Below are positions 20,592 to 30,649 of a DNA stretch of 64,000 nt, in pieces. This stretch comes from Stutzerimonas stutzeri (lineage in GTDB: Bacteria > Pseudomonadota > Gammaproteobacteria > Pseudomonadales > Pseudomonadaceae), in the NCBI RefSeq assembly GCF_002890915.1, contig NZ_POUT01000007.1:1-64000 (forward strand), given 5' to 3'. The notes beneath the pieces were generated by a model. The model was given only the letters and a program-made list of their open reading frames with translations, did no database searches and had not been told where the DNA came from. Numbering within the stretch: the first letter of the stretch is position 1; every line of letters begins with the position of its first letter. The position numbers were made by a program, and so were the translations under genes.

Positions 20592-22241
20592 ATGAACCTG
20601 CCGTACTGCGCCGAAACCCACGAAGTCACCAACCAGGTGCCGCCGCTCGACGGCGCCAACCTCTACCGCCTCGACCTGCCGTTGCAGCAATGGGTACAGC
20701 GCTACCAGGGTGGCTGGGCCGAGCAGCGGCTCGACGCCTACGGTGGGCTCGCCGGCGGGCCGCTGATGGCGGCGGGCTTTCTCGCCAACGAGAACAAGCC
20801 GGTATTCAGGAGCCACGACCGCTACGGCCATCGCATCGACCAGGTGGACTTCCATCCGGCCTACCACGAGCTGATGCGCACGGCCGTCGAACACGGCATC
20901 CCGTCGCTGCCGTGGAGCGATCCGCAGCCCGGCGCGCAGGTGGCGCGCGCGGCGCTGATGTACCTGCACAACCAGGCCGAGGCCGGCAGCAGCTGCCCGC
21001 TGACCATGACCTACGCCAGCGTACCGGCGCTGCGCCTGCAGCCCGAGTTGGCCGAGGTCTGGCTGCCGAAGATCCTCGCCCGTGCCTACGACCCGCGCAA
21101 CGTGCCGATGGAGCACAAGGCCGGCGTCACCATCGGCATGGCCATGACCGAGAAGCAGGGCGGCACCGACGTGCGCGCCAACACCACGCGCGCCCATCCG
21201 GTCGGTAGCGGCGGGCCGGGCCAGCCCTACGAACTGCTCGGCCACAAGTGGTTCTGCTCGGCGCCGATGTGCGACGCCTTCCTCACTCTGGCGCAGACCG
21301 ACAAGGGGCTGTCCTGCTTCCTGCTGCCGCGGCACCGGCCGGACGGTACGCGCAATCAGTTCTACATCCAGCGGCTGAAGAACAAGCTGGGCAACTGGGC
21401 CAACGCCTCCAGCGAGGTGGAGTATCGCGGCGCGCTGGCCTGGATGGTCGGCGAGGAAGGGCGCGGCGTGCCGACCATCATCGAGATGGTTTCCTCTACC
21501 CGCTTTGACTGCATGATCGGCTCCAGCTCGCTGATGCGCCAGGCGTTGACCCAGGCCATGCACCATTGCGCACACCGGCTGGTCGGTGGCCGCGTGCTGC
21601 TCGAACAGCCGTTGATGCGCAACGTGCTGGCCGACCTGGCGCTGGAGAGCGAAGCGGCGCTGGCGCTGACCCTGCGCATGGGCCGCGCCCAGGACAACCG
21701 CCACGACGAGCAGGAAGACAAGTTCGCCCGCCTGGTCACCGCCATCGGCAAATACTGGATCTGCAAGCGCGCACCGGAAATGATCGCCGAGGCCAGTGAG
21801 TGCCTGGGTGGCGCCGGCTACGTCGAGGAAACCATCCTGCCGCGGCTGTACCGCGAAGCGCCGGTCAACTCCATTTGGGAAGGCTCCGGCAACGTGCAGT
21901 GCCTGGACGTGCTGCGCGCCCTGTCGAAAGAGCCCGGCGTGCTCGAAGCGCTGTTCGCCGAACTCGGCGACGGCCATGGCGATGCCCGGCTGCGGGCGCA
22001 TATCCAGCGGCTGCAGAGCGCCTTCGGCGATACCGACGACATCCAGTACCGCGCCCGCCAGCTCACCGAAGACGTGGCGGTCGCCCTGCAGGCCAGGCTG
22101 CTGCTCGAAGCGGGCAACGCCGCCGTAGCGGACGCCTTCCTCGCCAGCCGCCTCGAAGGCCGCGGCCGGGTCTACGGCACACTGCCGCGGGGGCTGGATA
22201 TCGATGCCTTGCTGGAGCGTAGCGCGCCGCATCTGGTTTGA
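20592..22241 (+). CDS. AidB-like acyl-CoA dehydrogenase
   Basis: A 549-residue flavoprotein of the acyl-CoA dehydrogenase superfamily, AidB/isovaleryl-CoA dehydrogenase branch. Characteristic segments are SSCPLTMTYASVPAL, GMAMTEKQGGTDVRANTT (FAD contact), LGGAGYVEE near 415 and the SIWEGSGNVQCLDVLR signature near 440. In E. coli AidB is an adaptive-response protein that protects DNA from alkylation; the physiological substrate here is unknown. It corresponds in position to P. aeruginosa PA3972. The ATG at 20592 follows GAGGAGCCCCGAG. The CRISPR island begins 43 bases after its stop. Confidence 0.88.
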   Translation: MNLPYCAETHEVTNQVPPLDGANLYRLDLPLQQWVQRYQGGWAEQRLDAYGGLAGGPLMAAGFLANENKPVFRSHDRYGHRIDQVDFHPAYHELMRTAVEHGIPSLPWSDPQPGAQVARAALMYLHNQAEAGSSCPLTMTYASVPALRLQPELAEVWLPKILARAYDPRNVPMEHKAGVTIGMAMTEKQGGTDVRANTTRAHPVGSGGPGQPYELLGHKWFCSAPMCDAFLTLAQTDKGLSCFLLPRHRPDGTRNQFYIQRLKNKLGNWANASSEVEYRGALAWMVGEEGRGVPTIIEMVSSTRFDCMIGSSSLMRQALTQAMHHCAHRLVGGRVLLEQPLMRNVLADLALESEAALALTLRMGRAQDNRHDEQEDKFARLVTAIGKYWICKRAPEMIAEASECLGGAGYVEETILPRLYREAPVNSIWEGSGNVQCLDVLRALSKEPGVLEALFAELGDGHGDARLRAHIQRLQSAFGDTDDIQYRARQLTEDVAVALQARLLLEAGNAAVADAFLASRLEGRGRVYGTLPRGLDIDALLERSAPHLV

Positions 22242-22284
22242 CTGGGGGCCGACAGCCTGTATGGATCGCGCCCTTGTCTGGTCC

Positions 22285-25200
22285 GCGCGCATCCCCGCGG
22301 GGGCGGGGAACACTTTGTCGCGCTTTGATAATACTGGTGAATCGACGGTTCATCCCCGCGGGTGCGGGGAACACATCGGCGATCCGGCTGCCGGACAAGC
22401 CCAGGGCGGTTCATCCCCGCGGGTGCGGGGAACACGCATCACGCAGTACCGATACCCGATTGAATACCGGTTCATCCCCGCGGGTGCGGGGAACACCCCT
22501 GACCAGCCAGGGCCAGTCGATCACCTCGCGGTTCATCCCCGCGGGTGCGGGGAACACGCTGGCGACGTCCAGTTCATGTTCGGCGACTTCGGTTCATCCC
22601 CGCGGGTGCGGGGAACACTCGCGCGGCGCTGCGCCTGTGCCTGCTCCTCGCGGTTCATCCCCGCGGGTGCGGGGAACACCTCATCTCCTCGGAGAGCAGA
22701 CCGCTGGCACCCGGTTCATCCCCGCGGGTGCGGGGAACACCGTACTGGCCGCGCCGCTCCAGTTCGCAAGCGCGGTTCATCCCCGCGGGTGCGGGGAACA
22801 CGTATCCCCGAGCTTTTCGAACTCGCCTTTCAGCGGTTCATCCCCGCGGGTGCGGGGAACACAGCGGAACGGTAACGGGAGAGGAGCATCCAGCCGGTTC
22901 ATCCCCGCGGGTGCGGGGAACACAAGAAGGCTCCGGAGGGCATGGTTCGAATCAACGGTTCATCCCCGCGGGTGCGGGGAACACAAGCCGAATACATCGG
23001 CAAAGGATCGAGTAAGCGGTTCATCCCCGCGGGTGCGGGGAACACGAGTGGTACCACCCTTCGGGATAAAGCAGAGCCGGTTCATCCCCGCGGGTGCGGG
23101 GAACACGCACTCAGCTCAACTACGCCAAGAGCGGCGTGCGGTTCATCCCCGCGGGTGCGGGGAACACGGTCATTCACGCCAATAGTTACAGGCGCAAATA
23201 CGGTTCATCCCCGCGGGTGCGGGGAACACTCGGCGTCCTTGAAGCTGGTTTTCAGCTCGACCGGTTCATCCCCGCGGGTGCGGGGAACACGACTACTACC
23301 GAGAGCTACTGCCTAGGGCTGGCGGTTCATCCCCGCGGGTGCGGGGAACACGCTGATCTGGGCGATGCTGTTCTTCTTTATACGGGTTCATCCCCGCGGG
23401 TGCGGGGAACACGTTTTCGCCCAGACCGGCGCCGATCGAAGACAGCGGTTCATCCCCGCGGGTGCGGGGAACACACCGCTCGGGGGTTTTCCGGTAAGAA
23501 CATCGACGGTTCATCCCCGCGGGTGCGGGGAACACGGTCCAGGCGCGGCGGGTCGTGGCGATTCCGGCGGTTCATCCCCGCGGGTGCGGGGAACACGGTG
23601 CCGCTGAATCTTGAGGCGCTACTGAAATTGGTTCATCCCCGCGGGTGCGGGGAACACGCTGCCTGCGGCTTCGTCAGCCAGGTGTAAGGCGGTTCATCCC
23701 CGCGGGTGCGGGGAACACGCCAACTGGCGAAGCAAGGGCACCGGCCCTGCCGGTTCATCCCCGCGGGTGCGGGGAACACCGCGACCAACGGTCATACGCA
23801 AGCTGAGGCGGCGGTTCATCCCCGCGGGTGCGGGGAACACGACTGCCAGCTGTTGGCATCCGATTGCAGAACCGGTTCATCCCCGCGGGTGCGGGGAACA
23901 CAAGTGCATGGGGGCGCAGTGATGAACGTCATTCGGTTCATCCCCGCGGGTGCGGGGAACACTAATCGCGGATTTTCGAGACACACGCAAGAGACGGTTC
24001 ATCCCCGCGGGTGCGGGGAACACTACGCCTCGTATTCGCAGTTCTTGCCGCGGAGCGGTTCATCCCCGCGGGTGCGGGGAACACTTCTCGGCCAACGTGC
24101 TGCTGGACGAGTTCGCCGGTTCATCCCCGCGGGTGCGGGGAACACCAGCACCTGCAGCGCGAACTGCCATGGGCCGGCGGTTCATCCCCGCGGGTGCGGG
24201 GAACACGCCTCCTGCAGACGGGATTGCAGTTCGCCCTGCGGTTCATCCCCGCGGGTGCGGGGAACACAACGTGCCTGCGTTCGAGTTGGTGTCCGGCAGC
24301 GGTTCATCCCCGCGGGTGCGGGGAACACGAGCATGTGCCGATCCTCAAGCGCCTGGGGCGCGGTTCATCCCCGCGGGTGCGGGGAACACTGCTAGGAAGA
24401 CAGCCCAGCTCATTGATGCGGCGGTTCATCCCCGCGGGTGCGGGGAACACCACTGCTCCTGGGCCATCTACCTGGGCATCGGCGGTTCATCCCCGCGGGT
24501 GCGGGGAACACGACAACGCCGCCATCACCTTAAACGGAGTAGTCGGTTCATCCCCGCGGGTGCGGGGAACACTACTCCAACTGAGCCTGCCTGAACTCCT
24601 CAGCCGGTTCATCCCCGCGGGTGCGGGGAACACCCAGCGGATATCCAGCTCCGGCAGGGCGTAGCCGGTTCATCCCCGCGGGTGCGGGGAACACCGACGC
24701 GGCGTGGCCAGCAGCTCATCCGCTGACGGTTCATCCCCGCGGGTGCGGGGAACACCCGGCGAGGAGGCGCCAACGGTCCGCAAGCTGCGGTTCATCCCCG
24801 CGGGTGCGGGGAACACCATGCGCTTGGCGAAGACGAGCGCGCCGGCGTGCGGTTCATCCCCGCGGGTGCGGGGAACACCCGTGATCAAGCGAAAGACGAA
24901 CGGCGCAGCACGGTTCATCCCCGCGGGTGCGGGGAACACGGCTTCGCCGGCTGCTGATGCTGTCGACGCGCCGGTTCATCCCCGCGGGTGCGGGGAACAC
25001 GGCCGGTAGCTGCCCACGTTGGTGGCGATCGCCGGTTCATCCCCGCGGGTGCGGGGAACACCCGTAGAGGTCCCAGTCGAAGGTGCGTTCAGTCGGTTCA
25101 TCCCCGCGGGTGCGGGGAACACCCCATCGTGCTGTGGAACGGCGCAGAGCTGCACGGTTCATCCCCGCGGGTGCGGGGAACACCAAGTGATCAGGCATTT

Positions 25201-25427
25201 ACTGCGCCGAACGATCGGTTCATCCCCGCGGGTGCGGGGAACACGGTGCGGTTCAGGCCGGCGATGTGCGGGTGGTCGGTTCATCCCCGCGGGTGCGGGG
25301 AACACAGTACGTATGCGACTCCGACGAAGTGGCTGACCGGTTCATCCCCGCGGGTGCGGGGAACACGGGTGCGTCCGGATCACGGCCTCTCCCTCCAACG
25401 GTTCATCCCCGCGGGTGCGGGGAACAC
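22285..25427 (-). CRISPR. CRISPR array 1, type I-E, 52 repeats / 51 spacers, leader at right
   Basis: The 29-base repeat, read on the minus strand, starts GTGTTCCCCGCACCCGCGGG and ends GATGAACCG, the standard I-E hairpin repeat that leaves an 8-base AUGAACCG handle. Period is 61 (32-base spacers); three spacers are 33 bases (23168-23200, 23413-23445, 24817-24849). There are 51 good repeats from 22346, plus one degenerate terminal repeat at 22285-22313 marking the old, leader-distal end. Repeats at 23384 and 23629 differ only in the base at the spacer junction. Orientation is fixed by the repeat polarity, the decayed distal repeat and the leader at 25428 onward. Confidence 0.97.
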
Positions 25428-25510
25428 TCTTAGCGTAAACGATTGATCCTATGAGGAAAAATCGAATGCCAAAAATCTACCGAGGTTTCCTTCTAGTTTT
25501 TTTGTTAAAG
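25428..25510 (-). promoter_or_regulatory. Leader of CRISPR array 1 with IHF-like site
   Basis: The sequence next to the newest repeat is AT-rich and, read on the minus strand, shares the ordered blocks GGTAGATTTTT, CGATTTTTCC and TTACGCTAAG with the leader of array 2. An IHF-type site (consensus WATCAANNNNTTR, mismatch only at the first base) lies at 25436-25448, 9-21 bases from the repeat. In E. coli I-E, IHF bends the leader for spacer integration. The cas3 promoter must lie in the adjoining 25511-25590 segment; TTGACT at 25518-25523 is a possible -35 without a clear -10. Confidence 0.7.
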
Positions 25511-25598
25511 ATCGAGCTTGACTCCGCCGCAAATAGTAGTGGCAATTTGATCTTGTCAGGTATGCCATAGTCGCGTATCGCAAGACGGATGAGGCATG

Positions 25599-28277
25599 AT
25601 GAAAGGATTCTCTGATCTGGGCGACCCGGCTCGTAGGCTCTGGGCCAAGAGTGGTGAGGGCTTTGGTCATGGCGTGCTGGCCCACTTGCTGGATGTGGCG
25701 GCGGTGGCCGAGCGGATGCTCGCGCATGAGCCCGCGAGCACGCTGGAGTGGGCGTCTCGGGCGTTGGGGCTGGAGCGAGCGCAGGTCGCGCGCTGGGTGG
25801 CCTGTCTGGTGGGGTTACATGATTTCGGCAAGGCTATCCCCGGTTTTCAGGATAAGTGGTCCGAGGGGCGGCAAACCGACGAAGGGCTGGGTTTGGCCTT
25901 CCCCGCCCGTTCACTGAGCGTTACCGATCATGCCTGTGCCAGTGCTGCGCTGCTCTGGGAACATTTGCCGCACCAGGGTATTGGCCATCTGCTATGGATT
26001 CGCCACGCCTTGCAGGCCATCAGTGCCCATCACGGCTACAACTTCAATCAGACGGAACTCAACCGGGGCAAACCGTCGTTCGAGCCGCCGGCCTGGAGCG
26101 AGGTGCGCCGGGAAATCTTCGCGGCCTACTGGACCGTGTTGGCTCCTCAAGGGGCACCGCAGATCGAAGCGCTGTCGCAGCCCGCAGTGCAGTGGCTGGC
26201 CGGGCTGACCAGCGTGGCCGACTGGATCGGCTCCAACCCCGAGTGGTTTCCATTGGGCGAGCGTCATGCGCTGCTCGCCGAGCACTATGCCGATGCCGGC
26301 AGGCGCGCCGACCAGGCCTTGCAGCAGATCGGCTGGCGTCCCTTTCAGGCGCTGCTGGCTGCCCCGTCTACGGCGGATCAATTGATTGGGCAGATCGTCC
26401 AGCGTCCGGAACTGACGGCCCGCCCCCTGCAGCGCGAGGCCGACCGCCTGCTCGATGGCGTGCAAGGCCCGGCGCTGCTGCTGGTCGAGGCGCCGATGGG
26501 GGAGGGCAAGACCGAGCTGGCCTTCCTCGCCCACCTGCGCCTGCAGGCGGCCAACAGGCACCGGGGCCTCTATGTGGCGCTGCCGACCCAGGCCACGGGC
26601 AATGCACTGTTCAGCCGTGCGCTGACGTTTTTGCACGGTTTTGCCGCCGATACCCCGCTGGACGTGCAACTGGTGCATGGCGGTGCCGCGCTCAATGAGC
26701 AGGTCCTGGCGCTGCGTGGCATTCATGGTGCTGTGGGTGAGGATGTCACTTCATCGGCCTGGTTTTCCCAGCGTCGCCGGCCGCTGCTTTCGCCCTATGG
26801 CGTCGGCACTGTGGATCAGGCGCTGTTCGCCACGCTCAACGTCAAACACCACTTCGTGCGGCTGTGGGGGCTGAGCAATCGCGTGGTGGTGCTCGACGAG
26901 GTGCATGCCTACGACACCTACACCAGCGGCCTGATCGAAGCCCTGCTGCGCTGGCTCAAGGCCATGGGCAGCTCGGTGGTGCTGATGAGCGCCACCTTGC
27001 CGGCGCCGCGCCGCGATGTGCTGTTGCGCGCCTGGGGCGTGGCGATGGACGAGATTCCCGAGCTGGCCTATCCGCGCCTGCTGCTGGCCGATGAGCGCGG
27101 GTTGCAGGGCAGCACCTGTGCTTCGCGCCCACTGCCACCGATCCAGCTGCAGGCAGTGGCCGAGGATATCGACAGCCTGGTCGCCAAGGCCCTGGCGCTG
27201 GTGCAGCAGGGTGGCTGCGGGGCGCTGATCGTCAATACCGTGGATCGCGCGCAGAACGTTTATCTCAAGCTCAAGGCCGAGTTGGGCGATGCGGTGCCTC
27301 TGCTGCTGTTTCATGCACGCTTCCCGGCGGACCAACGCAGCGAGCAGGAGCAAATGGTATTGGCGCGCTTCGGCCAGGATGGCGAACGGCCTGCCAAGGC
27401 ATTGCTGATCGCCACTCAGGTGGCCGAGCAGAGCCTGGATATCGACTTCGACTTCATGCTCACCGACCTGGCGCCGGTGGACTTGATCCTGCAACGTGCC
27501 GGCCGTTTGCATCGCCACCGGCGCGAGCGCCCTGAAGCGCATCGGCAGGCGATTTTGTATGTGGCAGGTCTTGACCCCGCTGCATTGCCCGACCTCAAGA
27601 GCACCGCCTGGGAGTACGTCTACGAGCCCTACATCCTCGGTCGCACCTGGGCGCTGCTGTCGCGCGAGCAGGAACTGCATCTGCCGCAGGATATCGACCG
27701 TCTGGTGCAGGCGGTGTACGACGGCGAGGATCTGCCGGCCGATCTTGCCGAGGCCGATCGTGCCTTTATCGAGGATGACGCTTACGGCAGCCACCTGGGC
27801 AAGCGGCAAACCGAGCGGATGATGGCGCTCAATGTCGCCATTGACCCGCAGGCCGAGCCACAGAACGCCTATACCCAGAAGAATCGAGGTTATGAAGAGG
27901 GCGAGGAAGGTCTGGGCCTGCCCAACTACACCCGCCTGGGCGAGGACTCCGTGACTCTGATCCCCATACACCAGGTGCCTGGCGGCTGGAGCCTGACGCC
28001 AGAGGGGGAGGCCTTCGATCCGGATCATCTACTGCCAAACACCCTTGCCAGGCAACTCCACGCCCGACAGCTGAAGAGTTCGCGCCCGGCGCTGGTCAAG
28101 CATGTACAGGGCGAAGTATCGCCCCGCGCATTCAGCGGACATCCGCTGCTGCGTCACCTCAAGCCCTTGTTGCTCACCGACGGTTGCTTGCAGATTGGCC
28201 GTTTGACGGTGCGTCTGGATGATGAGCTGGGTCTGGTTTATCAGCGGGACGTGGCCAATGGCTTGCCTGAGTCATGA
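25599..28277 (+). CDS. cas3: CRISPR-associated helicase/nuclease Cas3 (type I-E)
   Basis: An 892-residue single-chain Cas3. The N-terminal HD nuclease has His24/His29, His74-Asp75 (LHDFGK), AHHGYN and VADWIGSN. The superfamily-2 helicase has Walker A GEGKTE (Lys304), DEVH (433-436) and SATLP, followed by helicase C-terminal motifs around QVAEQSLDIDFD and QRAGRLHRH, and an accessory C-terminal domain. It is recruited by Cascade to nick and degrade target DNA. Two ATGs are adjacent (25596, 25599); the second is better spaced from GAGG at 25591-25594. All catalytic motifs are present, so it should be active. Confidence 0.95.
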   Translation: MKGFSDLGDPARRLWAKSGEGFGHGVLAHLLDVAAVAERMLAHEPASTLEWASRALGLERAQVARWVACLVGLHDFGKAIPGFQDKWSEGRQTDEGLGLAFPARSLSVTDHACASAALLWEHLPHQGIGHLLWIRHALQAISAHHGYNFNQTELNRGKPSFEPPAWSEVRREIFAAYWTVLAPQGAPQIEALSQPAVQWLAGLTSVADWIGSNPEWFPLGERHALLAEHYADAGRRADQALQQIGWRPFQALLAAPSTADQLIGQIVQRPELTARPLQREADRLLDGVQGPALLLVEAPMGEGKTELAFLAHLRLQAANRHRGLYVALPTQATGNALFSRALTFLHGFAADTPLDVQLVHGGAALNEQVLALRGIHGAVGEDVTSSAWFSQRRRPLLSPYGVGTVDQALFATLNVKHHFVRLWGLSNRVVVLDEVHAYDTYTSGLIEALLRWLKAMGSSVVLMSATLPAPRRDVLLRAWGVAMDEIPELAYPRLLLADERGLQGSTCASRPLPPIQLQAVAEDIDSLVAKALALVQQGGCGALIVNTVDRAQNVYLKLKAELGDAVPLLLFHARFPADQRSEQEQMVLARFGQDGERPAKALLIATQVAEQSLDIDFDFMLTDLAPVDLILQRAGRLHRHRRERPEAHRQAILYVAGLDPAALPDLKSTAWEYVYEPYILGRTWALLSREQELHLPQDIDRLVQAVYDGEDLPADLAEADRAFIEDDAYGSHLGKRQTERMMALNVAIDPQAEPQNAYTQKNRGYEEGEEGLGLPNYTRLGEDSVTLIPIHQVPGGWSLTPEGEAFDPDHLLPNTLARQLHARQLKSSRPALVKHVQGEVSPRAFSGHPLLRHLKPLLLTDGCLQIGRLTVRLDDELGLVYQRDVANGLPES

Positions 28278-28307
28278 TCAGGGGTATTATGTAGATACGT
28301 TTCTACA
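28263..28307 (+). promoter_or_regulatory. Promoter and palindromic operator of the toxin-antitoxin pair
   Basis: Between the cas3 stop and the antitoxin start there is TTGCCT (28263-28268), a 16-base spacer and TATTAT (28285-28290), a credible sigma-70 promoter. A dyad TGTAGA-N6-TCTACA (28290-28307) overlaps the -10 end and likely start site, the usual placement for a toxin-antitoxin autorepressor. It implies that the pair is transcribed independently of cas3. Confidence 0.6.
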
Positions 28308-28322
28308 AGTCGAGAATAAGCC

Positions 28323-28574
28323 ATGCAAACCATCCTTACCAGTCGCGAATTCAATCAAGACGCCAGTGGCGCCAAGCGGGCCGCCAACCATGGGCCGGTC
28401 TTCATCACCGACCGTGGCAAGCCGGCTCATGTCCTGCTCAGCATCGAGGAATACCAGCGTCTGACCGGCGGCCCCGGCAGCATCATCGACTTGCTGGCCA
28501 TGCCGGCAGTCGAGGACATCGAGTTCGAAGCGCCGCGTGCGCAGGGCTTGTCACGTCCGGCGGACTTGAGTTGA
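28323..28574 (+). CDS. Phd/YefM-family antitoxin inside the cas operon
   Basis: An 83-residue protein. The N-terminal half has the Phd/YefM fold signature (TILTSREFNQDASGAKRAA, then GPVFITDRGKPAHVLLSIEEYQ), which dimerises and binds the operator. The C-terminal part (about 55-83), acidic and less ordered, should wrap and inhibit the toxin. Its stop overlaps the toxin start by one base (TGATG), the usual coupling. It interrupts the normal cas3-cas8e adjacency of type I-E loci. Confidence 0.88.
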   Translation: MQTILTSREFNQDASGAKRAANHGPVFITDRGKPAHVLLSIEEYQRLTGGPGSIIDLLAMPAVEDIEFEAPRAQGLSRPADLS

Positions 28575-28999
28575 TGTTCGTTCTCGACACCAATGTCGTG
28601 TCCGAACTGCGCAAGGCCAAGAGTGGCAAGGCCGACCCACGTCTGGTGGCCTGGGCGCAACGCCTGGTGCCGGGGCAGTTATTCCTCTCCGCGATCACCA
28701 TTCTTGAGCTGGAAACCAGCGTGCTGCTGGTGGAAAGACGCGACCCGCAGCAGGGCAGCCTGCTGCGATCCTGGCTCGAGGGCCACGTACTACCCGGTTT
28801 CGCCGGACGCATCCTGCCGGTCGATGCCGCCGTGGCGCAGCGCTGCGCGCAATTGCACGTCCCCGACCCGCGTGCCGAACGCGACGCCTTGATCGCGGCC
28901 ACGGCGCTGGTGCATGGCATGACGGTCGCCACACGCAACGTGGCGGACTTTCTGCCCACAGGCGTGGCGCTGATCAACCCATGGGAGTTTGCCGGTTGA
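28574..28999 (+). CDS. VapC-family PIN-domain ribonuclease toxin
   Basis: A 141-residue PIN-domain protein. The acidic metal-binding residues are all readable: Asp5 (MFVLDTN), Glu45 (ILELE), Asp104 (AERDALIAATA) and Asp125 (RNVADF), so an active endoribonuclease is expected. VapC/FitB toxins cut tRNA or rRNA and arrest growth when the antitoxin is lost. ATG at 28574 overlaps the antitoxin stop. Its location between cas3 and cas8e suggests it could stabilise the locus or act as a fail-safe, but that is inference. Confidence 0.9.
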   Translation: MFVLDTNVVSELRKAKSGKADPRLVAWAQRLVPGQLFLSAITILELETSVLLVERRDPQQGSLLRSWLEGHVLPGFAGRILPVDAAVAQRCAQLHVPDPRAERDALIAATALVHGMTVATRNVADFLPTGVALINPWEFAG

Positions 29000-29107
29000 A
29001 TTGATTTGCCTCATGCCGTAGTGGCACTTTGTCTGCTTTACTCAGACCTGCCGGATTCAGGGAGAGGGATATGGAATCGTGCGGGCAACAGGGAGTGGAG
29101 GAGCGGC

Positions 29108-30649
29108 ATGAGTGAGTCTTTCAATCTGCTCGACGAGCCATGGCTGGCGGTACGGATGCACGATGGGCAGGTGCGTGAACTGAGTTTGCTGGAACTTTTC
29201 GAGCGCTCCAGCGAGATCGGCGCCCTGGCGGAGACCTCGCCGCCGAGCCTGATCGCCCAATACCGGTTGTTGCTGGCGATTACCCATCGCGCCATTACCC
29301 AGGCGCAAGGGCGCTGGACGGATGCCGAGCGCATGCGCTGGCATCGGGACGGCCTGCCGCTGGCGGCCATTCGCGACTATCTGGAACACTGGCGCGAACG
29401 CTTCTGGCTGTTCCATCCGCAGTATCCCTTCATGCAGGTGGCGGCGCTGGCCGACGCCGAAGAAACCCGCGACAAGCTCAAACCCTGGACGCAAATCTCC
29501 CTGGCCAGCGCCAACGGCAATGCGCCGGTGGTGTTCGACCATTCCTGTGATCTAGCACCACGCAGCATCGGTGCCGCCGATGCGTTGCGCACCCTGCTGG
29601 GCTTTTTGCAGTTCACTCCCGGCGGCCTGGTCAAGACGCTGCGCGATTCCGACAAGGCAGGCGCGCTGGCGAATACGGCGGCCGTCATGCCGATGGGCGA
29701 TTCGCTGGCGCAAAGCTTGTGCCTGGCCCTGCATCCACCGACCCAGACGGGGCATGAAGACTTGCCCGCTTGGGAGCGCAACGCACTGAGCATTACCCAA
29801 CTGCGTGGCGACCCTGAGGTGGCGACCGGCCCCAATGATCGTTACTCCCGACAGAGCCGGGCCGTTCTGTTGTTAGCGGATGATGAGCAGCGTGTGCAGT
29901 GGATTCGCTTCGCCGCTGGCCTGGCACTGGGCGATGACATGCAGGCACCCGACCCCATGGCCAGTTATCGGGCGGGTAGCAACAGCCTGGTGCGTCTGAG
30001 CTTCACCGAGGGGCGTGCCCTGTGGCGCGATCTTCCTGCACTGTTGCCAGACGCTGAAGGCAAGGCCTCGCAGCCTGCTGCAGTGCTGGAGTGGGCGGCC
30101 AATCTGCAGTTCTACCTGGGCGATGGCGTGCAGCCGCTGCTGATTGCAGGCTTGGCCAGTGATCAGGCCAAGCTGCTGCGCTGGCGCTCCGAGCGCATCG
30201 CGCTGCCGGCCAAGCTGCTCGCTTCGCCCGATCACGCCAACGAGCTGCGCCGCTATGTGCGCGATGCCGAAGAGTTGTTCAGTGCACTGCGCAAGCTGGC
30301 GACCGGCATGCTCGCCGAAACCCTGCCCGACCCCGGCAGCAAGGACACCTGGGCGCGTGCGCGCAGCCTGATCGACGCCGGCCCGGCGGGTGCTTTGTAC
30401 TTCGCCGGCGCCGAGCGCCATCTGGGGCGCGTCATGGCGCTGCTGGGCAACGACGAACTGGACGAGGCAGAGGCACTCTGGCGGCAGAGCCTGCATCAGG
30501 CAGTGCGCGAGTCCTGGCAGGCCGTGCTGGCCGACCTGGGGCGAGGCGCCAAAGCACTGCGTGCCGAGGCGCGCCATTATCCACGCCTGCTGGGGCTGCT
30601 CGGCCCGTTGCGGGAGACTCCCACACCCGACAAGGAGGTTCGCGCATGA
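29108..30649 (+). CDS. cas8e: Cascade large subunit Cas8e (Cse1/CasA)
   Basis: A 513-residue type I-E large subunit that recognises the PAM and recruits Cas3. The opening MSESFNLLDEPWLAVRM, and the internal LFHPQYPFMQV and FDHSC segments, are typical of Cse1. Length matches E. coli CasA (502). The ATG at 29108 follows GGAGTGGAGGAG. A 108-base gap separates it from the toxin gene and probably holds a promoter for the Cascade operon, though I could not pick clear boxes. The end overlaps cse2 by four bases (ATGA). Confidence 0.95.
   Translation: MSESFNLLDEPWLAVRMHDGQVRELSLLELFERSSEIGALAETSPPSLIAQYRLLLAITHRAITQAQGRWTDAERMRWHRDGLPLAAIRDYLEHWRERFWLFHPQYPFMQVAALADAEETRDKLKPWTQISLASANGNAPVVFDHSCDLAPRSIGAADALRTLLGFLQFTPGGLVKTLRDSDKAGALANTAAVMPMGDSLAQSLCLALHPPTQTGHEDLPAWERNALSITQLRGDPEVATGPNDRYSRQSRAVLLLADDEQRVQWIRFAAGLALGDDMQAPDPMASYRAGSNSLVRLSFTEGRALWRDLPALLPDAEGKASQPAAVLEWAANLQFYLGDGVQPLLIAGLASDQAKLLRWRSERIALPAKLLASPDHANELRRYVRDAEELFSALRKLATGMLAETLPDPGSKDTWARARSLIDAGPAGALYFAGAERHLGRVMALLGNDELDEAEALWRQSLHQAVRESWQAVLADLGRGAKALRAEARHYPRLLGLLGPLRETPTPDKEVRA

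Noticed and set aside
18192..22313. A 1373-codon open frame antisense to ladS and the acyl-CoA dehydrogenase gene
   Set aside because: It mirrors third-position GC of the real genes opposite, has no recognisable domain, and cuts across several true genes.
22204..25446. Several open frames of 80-315 codons with repeated [19 protein letters not shown] and VHPRGCGEH peptides across array 1
   Set aside because: They are translations of the CRISPR repeat in three frames, a well-known false protein type. The same applies to frames over 35791-38988.
25518..25547. A clear sigma-70 promoter for cas3
   Set aside because: TTGACT is a fair -35, but no convincing -10 lies at 16-18 bases; noted only as a possibility.
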